64,000 nt of DNA from Chelativorans sp. J32 (GTDB taxonomy: Bacteria > Pseudomonadota > Alphaproteobacteria > Rhizobiales > Rhizobiaceae), in the NCBI RefSeq assembly GCF_000518985.1, contig NZ_JAEQ01000016.1:1-64000 (forward strand), given 5' to 3'. This document shows positions 7,568 to 16,669 of the stretch, in pieces. A model generated the notes under the pieces. The model did not search any database. It saw nothing but the letters and a program-made list of their open reading frames with translations, and was not told the origin of the DNA. How positions within the stretch are numbered: the stretch's first letter is position 1; every line of letters begins with the position of its first letter. The position numbers were made by a program, and so were the translations under genes.

Positions 7568-8308
7568 TCAGGCACTGGCCTGTGTGGCTGCTGACTTGAG
7601 GAGGGCGTTGTAGCGGCGACCGCCGAGATGCTTTTTCAGAAGCTGGCGCGCCTTTGCCGGCAGGCCGCCACGGATCGCATCTGCTATGCCGAGATGCTCC
7701 TTCTGCACCACCGTGCGATAGAAATCGACGTAGGAATCCCTATCGCTGTCATAGCGCAGGAGTGCCCGGGCGGTCGTAGCCGTGCGGATCGTGGCCATCA
7801 GGCGGAGGAAATACTCGTTCTGTGTCGCCTGCGCGATCGCCACGTGGAAATCGATATCGGCTGCGATGGCGGAATCGAAAGTGTCCAGGTGGTTGCCGCG
7901 CTCCAAAGCCTCATAGATGCGCTGGATGTCTTCGTCCGTACGCTTTTGCGCGGCAAGCCCCGCGGCCTCGGTCTCGATCAGGGAACGAAAATGATAGAGC
8001 TGCAATAACCGGTCAGCCGAGTCCAACTCTTCGGATGTGATCTTGAAGCCGGGCGAGGCAGTATAGGCGATCACGATCGAGCCTCGCCCCCGCTGGGTCG
8101 AGATGAGCCCGGCCTCCCGCAACGACGAGACGGCTTCCCTCACCACCGTCCGGCTTACGCCGAACGCCTTCGCCAATTCTGCATCCGTAGGAAAGGACGT
8201 GCCGAGGGGAAACCGTCGCTGTTCGATTTCTTCGCGCAGTCTCTTGGCAACCATCGATGCGAGACTGGGTGGCGGGTCGAGCAGCTCTCCGATGAACGGC
8301 CGATTCAT
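7568..8308 (-). CDS. GntR-family regulator, FadR/FCD subfamily
   Basis: A 246-residue regulator: winged helix at residues about 15-80 (LREEIEQRRFPLGTSFPTDAELAKAFGVSRTVVREAVSSLREAGLISTQRGRGSIV) and an all-helical FCD ligand domain with metal-type histidines (DIDFHVAIA, KEHLGIADAI, KKHLGG). FCD regulators usually sense organic acids. It is the first gene of the minus-strand cluster and is divergent from the LLM monooxygenase gene; the sequence TTATCATACAA at 8424-8434 in the shared promoter region is a likely operator. It probably controls both directions. Confidence 0.85.
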   Translation of the reverse strand: MNRPFIGELLDPPPSLASMVAKRLREEIEQRRFPLGTSFPTDAELAKAFGVSRTVVREAVSSLREAGLISTQRGRGSIVIAYTASPGFKITSEELDSADRLLQLYHFRSLIETEAAGLAAQKRTDEDIQRIYEALERGNHLDTFDSAIAADIDFHVAIAQATQNEYFLRLMATIRTATTARALLRYDSDRDSYVDFYRTVVQKEHLGIADAIRGGLPAKARQLLKKHLGGRRYNALLKSAATQASA

Positions 8309-8423
8309 TCTTGTTCTTCCCTCTTCCCCCGCACTCCGGGTGCCGCGTTGAAAACCGCGCCGCTCTGCTGCGGGACCTTTTGCAATATATTACTATTGAC
8401 ATGAATGAATATCGTATGTCTAG

Positions 8424-8434
8424 TTATCATACAA
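8424..8434. promoter_or_regulatory. GntR-type operator candidate TTATCATACAA
   Basis: The 11-mer is the exact reverse complement of TTGTATGATAA found at 38550 and 40431, each time upstream of a catabolic gene or an FCD regulator. It fits the asymmetric FadR-subfamily pattern T-N-G-T-N3-A-(C/T)-N-A. It lies between the divergent GntR gene and LLM monooxygenase gene, 32 bp before the latter. Confidence 0.5.
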
Positions 8435-8465
8435 ATATCTTTTCAGATGGGAAGGGCAGGCTGCC

Positions 8466-9797
8466 ATGGCAGAGCGCAAGCGCAAAATGATCCTGGGCCT
8501 GATGCTGAACGGGGTCGGGATGCACCAAGCCTCCTGGCGCAAGCCCGATAGCCGTGTGGAGGAGGCTTACTCCCTCAGTCTTTACCGGGACGCGGTACGA
8601 CTGGCGGAGAAAGCGAAGATCCACCTCATCTTCCTCGCCGACAGTCCCTTGCATAGCCAGAAGCTTTTCCCGGTCCGTCCTCTGCGCTTTCTTGAATCGG
8701 TGACGCTTGGCTCGGCGCTGGCCGCGATCAGCGAGAACATCGGTGTTGTCTGCACTCTTTCAACCACCTTCACCGAGCCTTTCAACGTCGCACGTCAGCT
8801 CAGTTCGCTGGACCACCTTTCAAAGGGGCGGGCCGGCTGGAACATCGTCACCTCCTACGACGGGGCGCATCATTACTCCGACAAGCCCATGCTTGATCAT
8901 AGCGCGCGTCACAAACGGGCCGCGGAATATGTCGAAGTCATCAGCAGGCTGTTCAACAGCGTCGACAAGGCGGCTCTCGTCATGGATCGCGAGCGTGGCA
9001 TTTTCGGCGATCCATCGCATGTCCACATCGAGAAGTACGAAGGAGAGATATTCCGCATTACCGGTCCGTTGAACTTGCCGCGCAGCCCGCAGGGGCGGCC
9101 GGTCTACGTCCAGGCCGGTACCTCGGAAAGCGGAAAAAATCTCGCGGCCGCCTATGCCGATATGGTCTACGCGCTTTCGCCAACGCTGAAAGAGGCGCAG
9201 GAATACTACGCGGATCTGAAGGCACGGACGGCGAAGGCCGGTCGGGACCCGGATCATATCAAGGTCCTGCCCGGGTGCTCTCCTGTAATCGGTGAGACCG
9301 AGGCCGAGGCGCTGTCGATGCACCGGCAGCTCAACGATCTCATCAATTTCGAGGTTGGTGTGGCGCAGCTCCAGGATCTGTTGCCGGGCGTCGATCTGTC
9401 GGCCTACGATCTCGATGAAGCAATCCCGGCCGAAGCTTTCCCGGAAACATCCTCCATTCAGGTGATGCAATCGCGCTACGAGCTCTATCGCTATATGAGC
9501 GTCGAGCGTCGTTTCACCATCCGCCAGCTCGTGGAGCACAATTGCACTGCGGGCGGACATTGGTCGCCCGTGGGCGCTGCGGAGCAGATCGCGGCGGAGA
9601 TGGAGGAGCGCTTCGATCTGGGCGGCGCAGACGGCTTCAACATGTCCGCGCTCTATCAGCCAGGTGGCGTTGCACGCATTACCAACCTGCTGGTTCCTGC
9701 CTTGCAGGCGCGAGGCTGCTTCCGCACGGAATACGAACCCGGAACCCTGCGCGACAACCTCGGACTACCCTATCCGGAGGAAATCGGCCGCGGGTGA
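8466..9797 (+). CDS. LLM-class flavin-dependent monooxygenase, NtaA/SnaA/DszA type
   Basis: A 443-residue bacterial-luciferase-like enzyme of the NTA/EDTA monooxygenase branch. Typical parts are LNGVGMHQASWR at the start, IHLIFLADS, FTEPFNVARQLSSLDHLSKGRAGWNIVTS, PVYVQAGTSESGKNLAA and a C-terminal GGADGFNMS. These enzymes use FMNH2 from a separate reductase to oxidise C-N or C-S bonds. Reductase candidates are encoded divergently at 6049 and 7031. A binding protein of the oligopeptide class follows, an arrangement like that of the EDTA-use genes of Chelativorans. A paralogue lies at 60384 with the same neighbour order. Substrate unknown. ATG 8466 follows a purine-rich GGAAGGGCAGG. Confidence 0.85.
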   Translation: MAERKRKMILGLMLNGVGMHQASWRKPDSRVEEAYSLSLYRDAVRLAEKAKIHLIFLADSPLHSQKLFPVRPLRFLESVTLGSALAAISENIGVVCTLSTTFTEPFNVARQLSSLDHLSKGRAGWNIVTSYDGAHHYSDKPMLDHSARHKRAAEYVEVISRLFNSVDKAALVMDRERGIFGDPSHVHIEKYEGEIFRITGPLNLPRSPQGRPVYVQAGTSESGKNLAAAYADMVYALSPTLKEAQEYYADLKARTAKAGRDPDHIKVLPGCSPVIGETEAEALSMHRQLNDLINFEVGVAQLQDLLPGVDLSAYDLDEAIPAEAFPETSSIQVMQSRYELYRYMSVERRFTIRQLVEHNCTAGGHWSPVGAAEQIAAEMEERFDLGGADGFNMSALYQPGGVARITNLLVPALQARGCFRTEYEPGTLRDNLGLPYPEEIGRG

Positions 9798-9843
9798 TCT
9801 GCAGGGAACTCTTCCACCAAAAAACAAGAATGAGGGGAATATC

Positions 9844-10857
9844 ATGCGAAACAAGCTTCTGGTCGCCGCGGTTGCGGGCCTGATAGCAGTGGCTATTCCA
9901 GGCGGTGGGGCTCCGGCCCTTGCTGCCGAGGATACCGTAACGGTTGCATCGCTGCCGCTGCTGACCTTCGATCCAGCATTCGCGCGCACAGTCCAGGACC
10001 TGTCCATCATGAGCCAGGTCTATTCGTCGCTGACAACGGCATCCTTCGTGGACGGCAATCTGACGGGCAATCTCGCCCGGGAATGGAGTGATGTTGACGG
10101 CAAGGAGTTCACGTTCAAGCTGGTACCGGGTGCAAAATTCGCCAACGGGGAGCCGCTCGACGCCCATGCCGTGGTGTGGAATTTCAAGCGGCTCATGGAT
10201 CCCGCGACCCAGGCGACCGTGATAACGGACTTCAACCTGATAACCAGCGTTGAGGCGCCGGATGCCGAGACGGTCATCATCAAGACATCCACGCCCTGGC
10301 TCGAACTGCCGCGCCGCCTGAGCGCGATATCCTTCATCGCTCCGGAATGGGCCAAAACGCACAATCCTAAGGTCGAGGTCAATCCGTCAGGCCCCTACAC
10401 CGTCGTCGATTATGACTTTGCGTCACATGTCACGCTCAAGCGCAACGAGAACTATTTCGGCGAGAAGCCTGCGTTCGAAAACGCGATCTACCGCGTGATC
10501 GGAAACAACCAGACGCGAGTGACCTCCTTGCGCAGCGGCGAACTGAACTTCGCCAACGGTATTTCTCCGCTGGATGTCGAGCAGCTGTCCTCGCTCGAGG
10601 ACCTTAAAGTAGGCGCCATTCCGGGGCGCCGCGTCCATGTCCTGCGTTTCAATATGCTGCGGGATAATGTGAAGGACGTGCGTGTGAGGCAGGCGCTGAA
10701 CTACGCCATCAACAAGGAGCTGATCACGAAGACGATCTATCGCGGTCAGACCTCGCCCGCTTCCACGCAGGCGCTCATTCCGGGCCAGGTCGGGTTTGAC
10801 GAGACCATGACACCATGGCCTTACGATCCGGATAAAGCGCGCCAGCTTCTTGCCGAG
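9844..10857 (+). pseudogene. truncated oligopeptide-type ABC substrate-binding protein
   Basis: A Sec signal peptide (MRNKLLVAAVAGLIAVAI to ALAAED) is followed by the first two thirds of a family-5 solute-binding protein: LLTFDPAFARTVQDL, SDVDGKEFTFKLVPGAKFANG, NPSGPYTVVDYD, VRQALNYAINKELI and DPDKARQLLAE. At about residue 338 the homology stops in mid-domain; these proteins are normally 500-540 residues. The frame then runs 20 codons into DNA of an HWE kinase gene and stops at 10917. The permease and ATPase genes that would follow are absent. Compare the intact copy at 61822. The truncated product is unlikely to bind ligand. Confidence 0.8.
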
Positions 10858-11297
10858 GAGCGGATTTCCGTGCTTTGGCGGAGAGCCAGCTTGCGGCTCA
10901 CCTCACCGACAACGTGAATCGCGTGCGCCTTGAGGGACCGCCTGTCACTCTGAAAGCCGATCTGGCGACGCCGTTTGGACTGGTGCTTCATGAACTGGCC
11001 ACGAACGCAGCCAAGTACGGTTCTCTTTCCGTATCAGGCGGGCGTGTGAGCGTGAGCTGGAAGGTGGATCATGACAGCAAGCCCACTTTCAGAATGTTGT
11101 GGGAGGAACAGAACGGTCCGCAGGTGATACCCCCCGCGAAGACAAGCTTCGGAACCTCTCTTGTCGAACGCGGCATTCCCGACGCGACGATCAAGCGCGA
11201 GTTTCGTACGACCGGCTTTGTTTGTTCCATAGAAGTGCCGCTGGACCAGCTATCCGGTGACGGAGGAGGCAGCAATAGGGGACAACCGAACCTTTGA
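10857..11297 (+). pseudogene. C-terminal part of an HWE-type histidine kinase
   Basis: From about 10857 the reading GADFRALAESQLAAH, then RVRLEGPPVTLKADLATPFGLVLHELATNAAKYGSLS and GTSLVERGIPDATIKREF, matches the ATP-binding half of HWE/HisKA_2 kinases, which are abundant in rhizobia. The N-terminal sensor, the phospho-accepting histidine and most of the dimerisation domain are missing. A TTG at 10875 could start translation of about 140 residues, but that product would lack the phosphorylation site. It is joined directly to the truncated binding protein, so both are products of one deletion or recombination event. Confidence 0.75.
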
Positions 11298-11655
11298 GCT
11301 GAAGGGTGCTCGCATCCTTGTCGTCGAGGACGAGCCGTTGCTTTTGATGGAGCTCGAGACGATCCTTCTCGAAGCGGGCGCGGATGTCGTTGGCCTTTGT
11401 CGCTCGGTAGGGGAGGCACTGCCGCTGGTGGATCGCGGCGGCTTTGACGTGGCGGTGCTGGACTTCGGTCTTGGCAGCGAGACGGCGGCGCCGATAGCGG
11501 AGCGATTGAGGGCCAATGCCACGCCGTTCTGCTTCTATACCGGACAGGTCTCCACGGACCCGCGGCTTGCAACCTGGCGGGACTGCGTCATCCTGCAAAA
11601 GCCAGCCCACCCGCATGCAATCGTTGCCGCGTTGGCGGCGTTGATCGCGGGTTGA
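11257..11655 (+). CDS. single-domain response regulator
   Basis: A 132-residue receiver domain: acidic pair in ILVVEDEPLLLMELE, phospho-acceptor aspartate in VAVLDFGLG, switch threonine in CFYTGQ and the lysine in ILQKPAHP. No output domain, so it would act through protein contact or as a phosphate sink; receivers of this kind usually follow HWE kinases in Hyphomicrobiales. Its cognate kinase is the truncated gene just upstream, whose 3' end it overlaps by 41 bases. The GTG at 11257 is the only supported in-frame start before the fold. With the kinase broken the pair is probably non-functional as a unit. Confidence 0.75.
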   Translation: MTEEAAIGDNRTFELKGARILVVEDEPLLLMELETILLEAGADVVGLCRSVGEALPLVDRGGFDVAVLDFGLGSETAAPIAERLRANATPFCFYTGQVSTDPRLATWRDCVILQKPAHPHAIVAALAALIAG

Positions 11656-11849
11656 CCTGAGGTCCTCCCGGACCGCACGCGGCATGTTGGAGTCGTTCAA
11701 ACGCGGGATCCGCTGAGCCCGAAAAGGGATGGCCGAGCATCAATCACTGAAGGTTTCCATTCCCTCCCGGATTGGCTAGAAGGGCGCAACTTCTGATCAG
11801 CCGTTCCGCGTGCCACGCGCACCGGGACGATTTCTCGCGAGTCCTGTCC

Positions 11850-13109
11850 ATGTCCCGTATTCACTGTGGCGTCGATTTCGGCACCACCAATTCCACCGTC
11901 GGCCTATGTGAGCCGGGCAGCGATCCCTTCCTGATTCCGGTCGAGGGCGGCGAGGTGACGATTCCATCGGCTCTCTTCTTCAGCCTGGAGGATGGCAATG
12001 TCCATTTCGGCCGTTCTGCCGTTCACCAGTATATGGAGGGCGTCGAGGGCCGGTTCATGCGCGCTCTCAAATCCATCCTCGGCACCAGCCTGATGAAGGA
12101 GACGACGCAGGTCGGTCGCGATCGCATGACCTTTCAGGGGCTGATCGGCCGGTTCCTGCGCCATCTGCGCAGCAGGCTGGAAGCGCAGTATGGCGACGTG
12201 CCGGAGCATGTCGTCCTGGGCCGCCCGGTGTTCTTCATCGATGGCGACGAGCAGGCGGACAGGACGGCGCAGGACCAACTTGAGGAAGCGGCGCGCGCGG
12301 AAGGCTTCAAGCATGTCGAGTTCCAGTTCGAGCCAGTCGCGGCAGCCCTCCATTTCGAGCGGACGCTAAACGCGGAAGCGCTGGCTCTGGTGGTTGACAT
12401 CGGTGGCGGCACGTCGGACTTCTCGGTGTTGCGCCTGTCTCCAGCAAGAAGCCGCGCCAGCGATCGGCGAAACGACATTCTCAGTACGTCGGGCGTGCAT
12501 GTGGGCGGCACGGATTTCGATCGGCAGCTGAACATCGCCAAGGTGATGCCGCAGATGGGACTGGGCAGCAGCACGAAGGATGGCAAGCGCCGGCTTCCCG
12601 TCTGGTACTTCAACGACATGGCGACATGGCACAAGATCAACCAACTCTACACGCCCAAGACGATGCGCGACATACAGGCCTTGCAGCGCGAGGCGGCGGA
12701 ACCGGAGAAGCTGGAGCGCTACAAGCATCTTCTTGAGCATAGGTCCGGCCACAGGCTGGCTGCACAGGTCGAGAAGGCCAAGATCGAATTGACCGACGCC
12801 GGCGCCGCTCACATACGGCTGAAGGAACCTGGCCTGTCGCTGGAAATTCCCGTGACGCGCGACGAGTTCGAGACGGCAAGCGCGGACCTGGTAAGGAAAA
12901 TCGGTGTAGCGATCGACGATGCGCTTCTTGGTGCGGGTGTCGGTGCGGAAGCCATAGAAACCGTCATTCTGACCGGGGGCGGAGCACAGGTCCCGCAACT
13001 GCGAAAGGCCGCGACTTCTCGCTTTCCCGATGCACGCATCGCCCAGTCCGACCAGTTCGGTTCAGTCGGCCTCGGCCTTGCCGTGGATGCCGCGCGGCGC
13101 TTCGCATAA
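11850..13109 (+). CDS. YegD-type Hsp70 family protein
   Basis: A 419-residue actin-fold ATPase of the Hsp70 superfamily lacking the long substrate-binding domain of DnaK (about 640 residues). Phosphate-1 loop GVDFGTTNSTVG at residues 7-18, phosphate-2 loop VVDIGGGTSDFSVL, HVGGTDFDRQLN, and adenosine motif VILTGGGAQVPQL are all intact. Length and order match E. coli YegD, a putative chaperone of unknown client. The ATG at 11850 is chosen because it begins the actin fold; the longer frame adds 26 residues without a match. It stands alone, convergent with the RidA gene. Confidence 0.8.
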   Translation: MSRIHCGVDFGTTNSTVGLCEPGSDPFLIPVEGGEVTIPSALFFSLEDGNVHFGRSAVHQYMEGVEGRFMRALKSILGTSLMKETTQVGRDRMTFQGLIGRFLRHLRSRLEAQYGDVPEHVVLGRPVFFIDGDEQADRTAQDQLEEAARAEGFKHVEFQFEPVAAALHFERTLNAEALALVVDIGGGTSDFSVLRLSPARSRASDRRNDILSTSGVHVGGTDFDRQLNIAKVMPQMGLGSSTKDGKRRLPVWYFNDMATWHKINQLYTPKTMRDIQALQREAAEPEKLERYKHLLEHRSGHRLAAQVEKAKIELTDAGAAHIRLKEPGLSLEIPVTRDEFETASADLVRKIGVAIDDALLGAGVGAEAIETVILTGGGAQVPQLRKAATSRFPDARIAQSDQFGSVGLGLAVDAARRFA

Positions 13110-13188
13110 ACTCTCAAGGGTGCCGCAGATCGCATCACGCCGCAATGCGCGCCGAAATTGCCTTGCGGGCGCGGCGCTGACACTCAAA

Positions 13189-13623
13189 TCAGGCGATGGC
13201 CGCGACCAGCTGAATTTCCACGGGGGCGCTGCCCGGCAGGGTTGCGACACCCACCGCGACGCGTGCGCCGATCCCCGCCGGGCCGAGCTCCGCGTACAGA
13301 AATTGCGAGGCAAAATCCGCAAGGGCCGAATGAGCCGCGAAGCCGCTCTCAGCGGCGAAATAGACGGTCAGGCTGAGGATGGCCGTGATGTTCTCGCCTT
13401 TCGCCATGACATCGCGCACCGCGTTCAGTGCATTGCCGCAGGCAAGCACGACCGCATCGCGATAGGCTTCGAGCGGTGTTTCCAGCCGCACGGGACCGGT
13501 CATCGTCAGCACCCCGTCTCTTCGCGGGGTCATGCCGGCTGTGAAGACCAGGTCGCCATGCCTTCGCGCGGCGACGTATTGTCCTTGCGGGACCGGCCCC
13601 CGATGCCTCGCTTCGTCCGTCAT
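13189..13623 (-). CDS. RidA/YjgF family protein
   Basis: A 144-residue member of the RidA family (HGDLVFTAGMTPRRDG, ALNAVRDVMAKGENITAILSLTVYFA, GIGARVAVGVATLPGSAPVEIQLVAAIA). RidA proteins hydrolyse reactive enamines and imines released by PLP enzymes. The conserved arginine is present in GARVAVGVATL. Its ATG overlaps the TGA of the upstream aminotransferase (ATGA at 13620-13623), so the two are translationally coupled, which fits removal of an enamine or imine made by that enzyme. Confidence 0.85.
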   Translation of the reverse strand: MTDEARHRGPVPQGQYVAARRHGDLVFTAGMTPRRDGVLTMTGPVRLETPLEAYRDAVVLACGNALNAVRDVMAKGENITAILSLTVYFAAESGFAAHSALADFASQFLYAELGPAGIGARVAVGVATLPGSAPVEIQLVAAIA

Positions 13624-14834
13624 GAGCGATAGCGCTCGACGAGCGTCACGAGGCGCCTTACGGCGTCCACGGCTCCTTCGTGGTCTTGGGAGAAGTTCAG
13701 CCGGACGCTGTTGCCGGTATGCGGGCTGAACTCGGTGCCCGGCGTGACCGTAACGCCTGCCTGTAGCCGCAAGATGCGGACGAAATCGGCATGGGAGACG
13801 GCGAGTTCGGGAAGGCGAGGGAAGAGATAGCTACCGGCGTCCGGCGTGCGCGCTGCAATGCCGGGCGTGGCGCGCAAAAACGCAAGCAGGTCGTCGCGGA
13901 TGGCCTGATGCTGCCTGATGCGCTCTTCCATCCAGCCGGCCGGCTCGTCGAACCAGGTGCGCAGCACGGCCTGGCTGTAGCCGCCGGCGCGGAGCGATAC
14001 GATCGCCTGCAGCTTCTCCATGCGGTTGATGACGGTTTTCGATCCGAACGCAACGCCGACGCGGTAACCGCTGAGCGACTCGGTCTTGGAGGGCCCCAGA
14101 ATGGTGACCACGTTTTCGGCGTCAATATCCCGTGCGCGCAAATGCGTATAGGTGACACCCGAATAGAGCAGCCGCGAATAAAGCTGGTCGACGATCACCG
14201 TGACGCCGTAGCGGCTGGCAAGCTTCGCGATCGCATCAATTTCCTGCTGTGAATAGACCACACCGGCCGGATTGTTCGGGTTGGAGAACAGGAAGACTTT
14301 TGCGCCCGCCTTGAACGCAGATTCCAGCTCTTCGAGATCGATGCCCGCACGCCCCTCGACATCGGCATAGCCCAGCCGCACCGGAACCATCTCACCTTCG
14401 AAGAACTCGACCAGCTTGCGGTTGGCGAAGTAATCCGGCTGTATGATCGCGACCTTGTCTCCCCGCATCATCGTGCCTGCGACCGCGAGGAAGAGCGCCC
14501 CCTGTGTGCCCGGCGTGATGATCATGCCGTCACGCGCGTCGACGGGTGCGCCGGTGAAAGCCGCGAGCCGGGGCGCGAGGAGTTCGCGAATGCCTATGTC
14601 GCCGCGATATTCAGTATAAGCCTGCCGGCCGCCGGCTGCGACGCCTGCTGAGAAGATCTCAAACGAACCCGGCGTTGGTTGATGAGCATCAACGTCGCCA
14701 TGCGAGAAGTCGACAGGCACCCCAGGCAGGACATCACCGCGCATCAGCCCTTCGATTTGCGATGTCTGCTGGCGAACTTCCTGACCCGGAGCGTTGTCGG
14801 TCCCAAGTCTATCGAACTTTTCCTGAATCGACAT
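13620..14834 (-). CDS. PLP-dependent aminotransferase, class I/II
   Basis: A 404-residue fold-type I aminotransferase. Visible parts are YTEYRGDIGIRELLAPRL (substrate/PLP entry), TPGTQGALFLAVAG, FSNPNNPAGVVYS, the PLP lysine in GPSKTESLSGYRVG and the C-terminal arginine segment GNSVRLNFSQ. Start ATG 14834 is selected over the long frame because GGAG lies 6 bases upstream and the family match starts there. It is followed without gap by RidA. Amino-donor specificity cannot be read. It is 245 bp downstream of the ThDP enzyme gene and may have its own promoter there. Confidence 0.8.
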   Translation of the reverse strand: MSIQEKFDRLGTDNAPGQEVRQQTSQIEGLMRGDVLPGVPVDFSHGDVDAHQPTPGSFEIFSAGVAAGGRQAYTEYRGDIGIRELLAPRLAAFTGAPVDARDGMIITPGTQGALFLAVAGTMMRGDKVAIIQPDYFANRKLVEFFEGEMVPVRLGYADVEGRAGIDLEELESAFKAGAKVFLFSNPNNPAGVVYSQQEIDAIAKLASRYGVTVIVDQLYSRLLYSGVTYTHLRARDIDAENVVTILGPSKTESLSGYRVGVAFGSKTVINRMEKLQAIVSLRAGGYSQAVLRTWFDEPAGWMEERIRQHQAIRDDLLAFLRATPGIAARTPDAGSYLFPRLPELAVSHADFVRILRLQAGVTVTPGTEFSPHTGNSVRLNFSQDHEGAVDAVRRLVTLVERYRS

Positions 14835-15079
14835 TTGATCTCCATTCGTCTTGAGCCGCCAGCGTCTGCCCGGCTCTGTACGCGTTTTTGGCAAGATGCG
14901 GAATGTTATACGATTCCCGGAAAGGTTTCCCGCCGCGGAATAAGGCTGGATTGAAGAGCCGCGACGTTGCGCCCAGCCAGGACCTATTGACCGCGCACCT
15001 TCTGTAGGATGCGGAAAACGTAATGCCCGCAACCCAGCAGCTCTCGCACTGCCGCACGGGGACGCGCGCCGGTACAGTC

Positions 15080-16633
15080 TCAGGCCAGGCAGGCCTCAAT
15101 GAGATATGGACCTCGCCGGGAAAGACCGGCGTCGAGAAGCTTTGTGAATTCCTCGGCGGTCTCTGCACGGGCGGCTTCCACACCCATGCCCTTGGCGAGA
15201 GAGCACCAATCGAGCGTGGGATCCTCGATCTCGAGCATGCGCCGGGCGTTGTGGCCGAAATCGTTGACGCCCACATTGCGCATCTCGCCCTTGAGAATCG
15301 AATAGCCGCGGTTGGAAAACACGATCGTGAGGACGTCGAGGTTTTCGCGGGCCTGCGTCCAGAGACCCTGGACGGTGTACATGCCGCTTCCATCGGCCTG
15401 CAGCGCCACGACCTTGCGATCGGGACAGGCCACCGCTGCACCGGCAGCCAAGGGTATGCCGATGCCGATCGAGCCGCCGGTGAGCGGGAGATGGTCGTGT
15501 GGTGCCATATGGGGCGCAAGTTCCAGGAACCTGCCGGCGGAAGTGATGGATTCATCGGCGATAATAGCGCCTTCAGGAAGGGCGCGGGCCACAGCGACGG
15601 AAATCGCCGCCGGCGTCAGCTCGCCTGTCGGCGCTGCGAGCTCGCGTGCCGTGAAGGCGCCCGTCTGCGCGGCCCCGAGGTGCCGAGTTCCCAACTCGTC
15701 CGCCAGCATGTCCAAGACGTGTTGAAGATCGTGCTCTATGCCGGCAAGCTCGATCACTTCGCAGCCCTCGGGCAGCAATCGGCCCGGCTTGCCCGGATAG
15801 GCGAAGAAGCTTACGGGCGCCCGGCCACCGATCAGGATGGCGGTCTCGAATTCCTTTAGTGCCGCAACCGCAAGTTCGATATTGTAGGGCACCGGCTTCG
15901 GGAAAACGCGTCCGGCGCCTCGCTGCCATCTGGGGGCACGCTCGGTGAAAAGGGCAGCTCCCGTCCCGGCGGCAATCTTGCCGGCGATTTCCAGCGTATC
16001 GGCGCGGGTGGCACGCCCGCCAAGGAAGATTGCGGTTTTGCGGCCGCTACGCAAGGCGGCCACCGCAGCACGCAATGCCTCAGGCGCGACCTCTGGGCGG
16101 CTCGGCAATGTAACCCGCTGCAAGGGCTCTTCCTCGACCTCCCCCCATGCGGCGTCAGCAGGCAAGATCAGGGTTGATATGCCAGGTTTCGTGGCAGCGG
16201 CGATATAGGCTTCTTCCGCCTTCGCGCGGATATTGGCAGCGCTCGTCGCGCGACCGACCCAATGCGACATCGGCCGCGCGAGGCTTTCGATATCGCTCGT
16301 CAGCGGAGCATCATAACCAAGATGATAGGTCGCATGATCGCCCACCACGTTCACCATGGGCGTGCGGGCACGCCGGGCGTTGTGGAGATTGGCGAGCCCA
16401 TTGGCCAGTCCCGGCCCGAGGTGAAGCAGGGTGGCAGCGGGCTTGTCCGCCATGCGCGCATAGCCGTCTGCAGCCGCCGTCACGACGCCTTCGAAAAGGC
16501 CGAGCACGCAGCGCATTTCGGGTTTTCGATCCAGCGCCGCCACGAAATGCATCTCTGACGTGCCGGGATTGGCGAAGCAAACATTGACATCGTTTGCGAG
16601 CAGCACGTCGCACAGGCGGTCAGCCCCGTTCAT
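15080..16633 (-). CDS. thiamine-diphosphate-dependent enzyme, acetolactate synthase-like
   Basis: A 517-residue ThDP enzyme of the acetolactate synthase/benzoylformate decarboxylase group. The catalytic glutamate is in GLFEGVVTAAADGYAR, and the ThDP/Mg motif reads QADGSGMYT ending in VFSNRGY. Domain order is PYR (1-170), central (190-320), PP (345-510). No small subunit (ilvH) accompanies it, so it is more likely a 2-oxo acid decarboxylase or carboligase than a biosynthetic synthase. It is the third gene of a minus-strand run after gabT and gabD (36 bp gap to gabD): a decarboxylase making an aldehyde for the dehydrogenase would be a natural role, but this is inference. Confidence 0.8.
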   Translation of the reverse strand: MNGADRLCDVLLANDVNVCFANPGTSEMHFVAALDRKPEMRCVLGLFEGVVTAAADGYARMADKPAATLLHLGPGLANGLANLHNARRARTPMVNVVGDHATYHLGYDAPLTSDIESLARPMSHWVGRATSAANIRAKAEEAYIAAATKPGISTLILPADAAWGEVEEEPLQRVTLPSRPEVAPEALRAAVAALRSGRKTAIFLGGRATRADTLEIAGKIAAGTGAALFTERAPRWQRGAGRVFPKPVPYNIELAVAALKEFETAILIGGRAPVSFFAYPGKPGRLLPEGCEVIELAGIEHDLQHVLDMLADELGTRHLGAAQTGAFTARELAAPTGELTPAAISVAVARALPEGAIIADESITSAGRFLELAPHMAPHDHLPLTGGSIGIGIPLAAGAAVACPDRKVVALQADGSGMYTVQGLWTQARENLDVLTIVFSNRGYSILKGEMRNVGVNDFGHNARRMLEIEDPTLDWCSLAKGMGVEAARAETAEEFTKLLDAGLSRRGPYLIEACLA

Positions 16634-16669
16634 CTATTTCCCCTGATTTGATGGCTTCGGTCAGGCGCC

